DNA of 9,560 bases from Propionibacteriaceae bacterium (GTDB taxonomy: Bacteria > Actinomycetota > Actinomycetes > Propionibacteriales > Propionibacteriaceae), in assembly GCA_003158895.1 (NCBI GenBank), contig PMLO01000046.1:1-9560 (forward strand), in the 5' to 3' direction. The notes under the pieces were generated by a model. The model ran no database searches. It had not been told where the DNA came from and was given only the letters and a program-made list of their open reading frames with translations. Of this stretch, positions 7,529 to 9,560 are shown piece by piece. The translations under genes and the position numbers were made by a program. Numbering within the stretch: the first letter of the stretch is position 1; the number at the start of each line of letters is the position of its first letter.

Positions 7529-9196
7529 TCAGGAGACGGGCTTCAGCTTCGTCAAGATGTACGCGGCGTTTGCGCGCGTCGGCTCAGGGTCCGCATAGGC
7601 GTCGCTCTCGCTCGGCCATCCGGTGTAGTACTTGGTCGAGAACTCCCCACCGGCCGGGCGTGCGTCGATGGCGATCGCTGGGACGTCGTCGACGAAGATC
7701 TGCTCCACCTTCGCGAGCGCCGTGGCGCGGCCGGCATCGTCGGTCGCGGCGGTGTAGGCCTTGAACGCGGCCGCCGCATCGGCATTCTGGTAGCGACCAT
7801 AGTTCCATGAGGCCTTCTGGCCGATGGGCACGTAGTACGCGGGGTCGAACATGTCGGAGTACGGCTCCCACGGCGAGACACCGAAGTTGGTCCAGTGCTC
7901 GGCCGCGTCGAAGTTGCCCGTCGCCAGAGCAGTTGTCCAGGTGTCGACGTTCGGCGTCTGGACCGTCGCCGTCATCCCGATGGACTTGGCGGAATCAGCG
8001 ATGAGCTGCAGTGACGTGATGTAGTCGTTCCATCCGGCCGGGTCCTGCAAGGTGAAGGTGACCGGGTTGCCGTCCTTGCCGATCAGCTTGTCACCCTTGT
8101 ACGTGTAGCCCGCGTCTGTGAGGACCTTCTTGGCACCGGCGACATCAACGGCGAAGGTCTTGCCCTTGTAGGCGTCGGCGATGAAGGAATCGCCTGCCGG
8201 CTGCGGGATACCTGTCACATTGGTCAGCGCTGGGAAGATCCCCGACTCGGCGATCGTGCTCGCCTTAGCGCGGTCGACCACCATATTCAGCGCCTTGCGG
8301 ACCGCGACATCGTTGAACGGCGCCTTGCTCGTGTTGAGGACGAGCTGGTCGATGGCCAGACCGGCCGGGAAGAAGACCGTGTTGTGATCCGGGTTCTTGT
8401 CGACGTAGACCTTCTTGTAGTCGGCGATGAACGTCCACGCCCACTGGACCTCACCGGTAGCGAGCGCTGTGGTGAGAGTGTCGTTGCCGGAGTACGAGGT
8501 GTACCGCAGCTGCGGAACGGCCAGCTTGCCGCCCCAGTAGGTCGGGTTGGCGTTCAGCGTCACGGACTGGGCGGTCCACGTTGTGAAAGTATACGGGCCG
8601 GTCCCGATCGGCTGCTGGTTCGGGTCCGTCGTCGGGTCGGCGATCTTCTCCCAGATGTGCTTGGGGACGACGAACAACTGAAGGACCTTGAGCTGGTTGA
8701 TGAACTGACCGCTCTTGAAGTCCACCGTGACCGTGTCGCCAGTGACGCTGATGTTCCCGTACGGGAGGCCCTCAGCATTGAGGGCGGCATTGTCCTTGCG
8801 CAACTGCAGCGAGTAGGCGACGTCGTCGGCGGTAAAGGGTGTTCCGTCCGACCACGTGACGCCGCTGCGAGCGACGATCTTCAATTCGGTGAAATCGGTA
8901 TTCCAGGCCCAAGACTTCGCCAGCCAGGGCACCGCGGCGTTGGTCGGGCGGGTGTCGTTCACCTGGGCGAGCGGCTCGTAGATCGCCCATGCGTAGCCGA
9001 GCGAGCGAGCTGATGAGGTGTTGAGGAACGGGTTGGAGTTGTTGGTCTGCGTACCGTTCGGCATGCCGATGGTCAGGGTCTGCCCGGCGCCTGCGCCTTT
9101 CGACGTGGAGCTACTGGCGCTACCTCCCGACGCGCACCCGGTAACAAGCGCCAGCGCGACCAAAGCCGTGACTGTCGCTGTCAGTCTGCGGTTCAT
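7529..9196 (-). CDS. Lipoprotein solute-binding protein, SBP_bac_5 (oligopeptide/oligosaccharide) family
   Basis: Extracellular capture subunit of the importer, 555 aa, within the usual 500-600 of the family. Seen: a lipoprotein signal with Arg at 3-4, a hydrophobic core and lipobox LVTGC with C21 as the lipidated residue, a Ser/Gly/Thr linker to about 38, then the SBP_bac_5 fold including GVTWSDGTPFTADDVAYSL at 112-130, PIGTGPYTF at 196-204 and NPTYWGG at 217-223. ATG at 9196 has AAGGAG seven bases ahead. First gene of the leftward set, followed at once by a strong stem-loop. This family binds di- and oligopeptides, nickel, opines or plant oligosaccharides; the ROK regulator and acid-sugar dehydratase make a carbohydrate ligand likelier, but nothing in the sequence fixes it. 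Confidence 0.93.
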   Translation of the reverse strand: MNRRLTATVTALVALALVTGCASGGSASSSTSKGAGAGQTLTIGMPNGTQTNNSNPFLNTSSARSLGYAWAIYEPLAQVNDTRPTNAAVPWLAKSWAWNTDFTELKIVARSGVTWSDGTPFTADDVAYSLQLRKDNAALNAEGLPYGNISVTGDTVTVDFKSGQFINQLKVLQLFVVPKHIWEKIADPTTDPNQQPIGTGPYTFTTWTAQSVTLNANPTYWGGKLAVPQLRYTSYSGNDTLTTALATGEVQWAWTFIADYKKVYVDKNPDHNTVFFPAGLAIDQLVLNTSKAPFNDVAVRKALNMVVDRAKASTIAESGIFPALTNVTGIPQPAGDSFIADAYKGKTFAVDVAGAKKVLTDAGYTYKGDKLIGKDGNPVTFTLQDPAGWNDYITSLQLIADSAKSIGMTATVQTPNVDTWTTALATGNFDAAEHWTNFGVSPWEPYSDMFDPAYYVPIGQKASWNYGRYQNADAAAAFKAYTAATDDAGRATALAKVEQIFVDDVPAIAIDARPAGGEFSTKYYTGWPSESDAYADPEPTRANAAYILTKLKPVS

Positions 9197-9376
9197 TCGT
9201 GTCTCCTTGCTTAGTAGTGAGGGGTTGCCGATCGGGGTTCGGCGGGAGCGGTGCTCGCGTCGGGACCTCGTGCGGCATCAGGGAATTCCGTTCAGATCTG
9301 GCTGCACTGCCTCGCTGAGGTAATGACCTTCGGGTACGCGAGAAGCCCTCGATGGACCGCACTCCCGTGGAAACGC

Positions 9377-9392
9377 TTGGCAACGACGCCAA
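9377..9392. promoter_or_regulatory. TTGGC-N6-GCCAA inverted repeat, operator candidate
   Basis: TTGGC at 9377-9381 and GCCAA at 9388-9392 are perfect 5-bp inverted arms with a 6-bp spacer, a 16-bp site of a size suitable for a dimeric winged-helix protein. It lies downstream of the promoter candidate in the leader of the binding-protein transcript. A related GCCAA occurs at 9404-9408 and TTGGC at 9528-9532. Five-base arms are easily found by chance in a 360-bp region, so support is modest. Confidence 0.3.
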
Positions 9393-9441
9393 CCGCCCTG
9401 CGGGCCAAGTGCCTGGTTCCCTCGCTAGGAGACTCGTGTTG

Positions 9442-9485
9442 CTTACGCCCTTGATGTGCAGTCTTATGCATCTTGCGTGCGTAAG
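9442..9485. promoter_or_regulatory. CTTACGC / GCGTAAG inverted repeat bracketing the promoter candidate
   Basis: CTTACGC at 9442-9448 and GCGTAAG at 9479-9485 are perfect 7-bp inverted arms 30 bp apart. The right arm touches the proposed -35 box and the arms enclose the -10 box, so a protein bound to both would block the leftward promoter. The arms are about 37 bp apart centre to centre, between three and four helical turns, so co-operative binding is possible but not on exactly the same face. Confidence 0.35.
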
Positions 9486-9489
9486 TCAA
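9461..9489 (-). promoter_or_regulatory. Sigma-70-like promoter candidate for the binding-protein operon
   Basis: On the minus strand, TTGACT (9489-9484) and TAAGAC (9466-9461) are separated by 17 bp. The -35 box matches TTGACA at five of six bases and the spacing is ideal; the -10 box keeps TA at its first two bases but lacks the final T. It would start a transcript with a leader of about 255 nt ahead of the ATG at 9196. A nearer promoter may exist, but I see no better pair. Confidence 0.45.
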
Positions 9490-9536
9490 GTCACGATTTG
9501 ATCACACAGAAGTCCCCGTGCCAGGGCTTGGCCCCA

Positions 9537-9560
9537 CGGCGTGCAAGCCAGGTGCAGCGA
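9537..9560. repeat. Right copy of a 24-bp exact terminal direct repeat
   Basis: Identical to bases 1-24 and ending exactly at the last base. Treating the two copies as one gives a closed length of 9,536 bp. The reading frame of the repressor remains open when read through this copy from about 9502. Confidence 0.95.

Larger units (their letters stand above)
9197..9560. promoter_or_regulatory. Control region upstream of the binding-protein gene (shared with the repressor if circular)
   Basis: This 364-bp stretch holds no protein-like frame. It contains the Shine-Dalgarno of the binding-protein gene, a promoter-like pair on the minus strand (9461-9489), a 7-bp-arm inverted repeat around it (9442-9485), TTGGC/GCCAA elements (9377-9392) and a dispersed GGGCCAAG/CTTGGCCC pair. 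If the ends are joined it becomes a divergent intergenic region of about 407 bp running on to the repressor start at 68, which suits a locally acting repressor that also controls itself. It is on average less GC-rich near 9440-9510 than the genes. Confidence 0.7.

Noticed and set aside
9227..9243. GCCGA / TCGGC small hairpin and paired GGGGTT in the binding-protein leader
   Set aside because: Arms of five bases in GC-rich sequence are expected by chance and there is no T-run or known riboswitch pattern.

Overview
The window is GC-rich throughout and its six confident genes have strong G/C third positions, purine-rich Shine-Dalgarno sites and a short lipoprotein signal. A 20-residue transposase relic resembles IS3-type transposases common in Actinobacteria. 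I infer a high-GC Gram-positive (actinobacterial) source and cannot name a genus.

Layout. A ROK-family transcriptional repressor runs rightward (68-1342). A 508-bp gap without a convincing gene follows, then a leftward gene set that reads, in transcription order: a lipoprotein solute-binding protein of the oligopeptide/oligosaccharide (SBP_bac_5) family (9196-7529); a strong stem-loop with a T-run; an OppF/DppF-type ATPase (7443-6277); a DppB-type permease (6280-5300); a DppC-type permease (5298-4252); a DppD-type ATPase (4255-3185); and, after 149 bp holding a transposase relic and a perfect hairpin, an enolase-superfamily (mandelate racemase subgroup) acid-sugar dehydratase candidate (3035-1851), which ends in a terminator-like inverted repeat. 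The four central transporter genes are tightly coupled (4-bp overlap, 1-bp gap, 4-bp overlap).

Together these look like one complete uptake-and-entry module: the lipoprotein captures an oligosaccharide or sugar acid, the B/C permeases and D/F ATPases import it, the enolase-family enzyme probably dehydrates an acid sugar derived from it, and the ROK protein senses a sugar and represses the set. The substrate is inferred from the ROK and dehydratase genes; the transporter family alone would also fit peptides.

The most unusual property is structural. The first 24 bases are repeated exactly as the last 24 bases, so the sequence closes into a 9,536-bp circle or is one unit of a tandem array. Closing it places the repressor and the binding-protein gene back to back around one shared control region of about 400 bp, which is the expected arrangement for a local regulator. 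Yet the unit has no replication, partition, mobilisation, integrase or intact transposase gene. It is either a cargo-only circle, a tandem amplification seen as an assembly cycle, or an assembly artefact.
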